A stretch of DNA of 5,896 bases from Vulcanimicrobiota bacterium (lineage in GTDB: Bacteria; Eremiobacterota; Eremiobacteria; Baltobacterales; Baltobacteraceae), in assembly GCA_028287545.1 (NCBI GenBank), contig JAQBPL010000201.1, positions 1 to 5,896 on the forward strand. The letters run 5' to 3'. The notes under the pieces were generated by a model. It made no database searches. It was not told the DNA's origin and saw only the letters and a program-made list of their open reading frames with translations. Below are positions 4,852 through 5,896 of the stretch, in pieces. Positions within the stretch are counted from its first letter, which is position 1. Each line of letters begins with the position of its first letter. The translations under genes were made by a program, and so were the position numbers.

Positions 4852-5757
4852 ATGATTTCGCGCTCGACCGTCCTGGGCGGCTTGATCGTCGTCGAACTCG
4901 CCATCGTCGGAGCCGCTGCCAGCGCCTTGACCGGAGGCGGAACGCCGTCGGGCTACGGTGCCCCGACGTCGATGGGCTCCACCGCCCTCGACCGCACGTT
5001 CATCACGGGGCCCGCGCCGCGCGTCGTCGTCGACGTCGGAGACGTTCACGTCACGGTGGAAACCGCCGGTTCGCCGAGCGTTCACGTCGTCGAGACGGTC
5101 CTGGCGCACGGGTTCATGTCCGGGAAGCCGGATGCTGTGGTGGCGGAGCAAACGCCGGACGGGGTCCGCGTGCACTCGACCGGCGACGGCTCGCTGCACG
5201 TGATGCTCGGTCACTTCAACCACGAACTGCGCTTGGTCGTTCCAGCGACGGCTCGGCTGGAGCTCGCGACCGGCGGGCGGATCGACGCCTCCGGGCTGCG
5301 CGCCAAACTGGTCGCCCACTCGAGCGACGGATCGATCCACGTGCGCGACCATCAAGCGGACCTCGACGCGAGCACCGACAGCGGGCGGGTCGAGCTCGTG
5401 GACGTTCAGGGGAAGGCGATCGACGCGACCACGCGCGACGGGCGCATCTACCTGACCCGGGTCGGCGCGGACCGGCTGGTCGCCCATTCCGACTCCGGGC
5501 GCATCGTCGGCGCCGGCGTCCGGGCCTTCGACGGCTCGCTCACGACCGCGGACGGGCGCGTGATCGTCTCGTTCACCGCCGGGAGCGACGCTACGGCGCA
5601 GGTCCACACGGACGACGGCGAAGTCCGGGTCGCCGGATTCAGCTCGACCGACGACGGCACGAGCAAGCGCACCGTCCGCCTAGGCTCGGGCCGCGGCCAC
5701 TTCGAAATTTCGACCGCCAGCGGGCCGATCACCATCACCCAGGGAGCCAACGTCTGA
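4852..5757 (+). CDS. Membrane-anchored DUF4097-like beta-solenoid repeat protein
   Basis: A 301-residue protein with an uncleaved-looking N-terminal anchor: MISR, then a hydrophobic stretch at 7-27 (VLGGLIVVELAIVGAAASAL) and a Gly/Ser/Pro-rich linker to about 45. The remainder is nearly all beta. From residue 157 a turn motif [S/T]-x-[D/S]-G-x-[I/V] recurs with its glycine at 160, 178, 197, 216, 235, 256 and 291, mostly 18-19 residues apart, as expected for a stacked beta-sheet DUF4097 putative-adhesin/toastrack domain. Residues 57-140 form a strand-rich N-terminal part of the same fold. The domain should face outside the cytoplasmic membrane. ATG 4852 is preferred because it begins just before the anchor; the frame extends to 4747, but that lies inside the sigma gene. 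It is divergent from the sigma operon, which ends in a related gene, and overlaps the next start as TGATG. Structural, ligand-binding or stress-sensing roles are all possible. Confidence 0.85.
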   Translation: MISRSTVLGGLIVVELAIVGAAASALTGGGTPSGYGAPTSMGSTALDRTFITGPAPRVVVDVGDVHVTVETAGSPSVHVVETVLAHGFMSGKPDAVVAEQTPDGVRVHSTGDGSLHVMLGHFNHELRLVVPATARLELATGGRIDASGLRAKLVAHSSDGSIHVRDHQADLDASTDSGRVELVDVQGKAIDATTRDGRIYLTRVGADRLVAHSDSGRIVGAGVRAFDGSLTTADGRVIVSFTAGSDATAQVHTDDGEVRVAGFSSTDDGTSKRTVRLGSGRGHFEISTASGPITITQGANV

Positions 5758-5896
5758 TGCCCGACAACGTAGTCGCAGCGCTCGCGATCATCTGCATCTT
5801 CGGTTTTCCGGTCGCGGCCTGGATCGTCTTCCGGGCGTTCCGCTTCCTCGAGCGGATGGAGATGATCAAGCGGGGGATCGTCCCCCCGCCGGATTC
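5757..5896 (+). CDS. Short membrane protein, N-terminal part (runs off window)
   Basis: Starts at ATG 5757, which shares its A with the preceding TGA (TGATG), a classical termination-reinitiation arrangement. GGAG at 5742-5745 may act as the Shine-Dalgarno. The 46 residues visible are MPDNV, a single membrane span at about 6-25 (AALAIICIFGFPVAAWIVF), then a basic amphipathic segment RAFRFLERMEMIKRGIVPPP. The E-R-M-x-M-I-K-x-G-I-x-P-P pattern after one membrane helix resembles small membrane proteins of the DUF6249 type. As I recall, these are found near ECF sigma and DUF4097 genes in other bacteria, but I could not verify that. No function can be assigned. The 3' end is outside the window, so total length is unknown. 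Confidence 0.7.
   Translation, partial: MPDNVVAALAIICIFGFPVAAWIVFRAFRFLERMEMIKRGIVPPPD

Overview
This is a GC-rich window (roughly two thirds G+C by eye) that is almost completely coding. The genes are tightly packed and several overlap by 4 bases. No rRNA, tRNA or universal marker is present, so the host cannot be fixed. The codon style, the ECF sigma factor with a two-component pair and the DUF4097-like envelope proteins fit a high-GC environmental bacterium. A lineage such as Candidatus Eremiobacterota (WPS-2) is possible, but that is an impression, not a demonstration.

Layout: the left edge (2-527, + strand) holds the C-terminal end of an unidentified protein followed, with an 11-base overlap, by a GNAT-family N-acetyltransferase. 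A convergent five-gene operon on the - strand then runs from 4759 down to 548. In transcription order it encodes an ECF sigma factor (4190-4759), a small two-span membrane protein in the anti-sigma position (3837-4193), an OmpR-type response regulator (3127-3840), a membrane histidine kinase (1690-about 3120) and a secreted or anchored DUF4097-like beta-repeat protein (548-1693). Three of the four junctions are 4-base stop/start overlaps (ATGA, GTGA, ATGA). At the fourth, regulator and kinase share one frame and are separated by a single TAG. A 92-base divergent intergenic region (4760-4851) carries a near-perfect inverted repeat. Beyond it, on the + strand, lie a second membrane-anchored DUF4097-like beta-repeat protein (4852-5757) and, coupled by TGATG, the start of a short membrane protein that runs off the window.

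How it may work together (inference): two signalling modes, sigma/anti-sigma and kinase/regulator, are encoded on one transcript whose last gene is an envelope beta-repeat protein. A related protein is transcribed divergently from the same control region. DUF4097 domains occur in LiaG of the Firmicute lia cell-envelope-stress operon, so an envelope-stress sensing and response module is the most natural reading. The stimulus and target genes cannot be read from the sequence.
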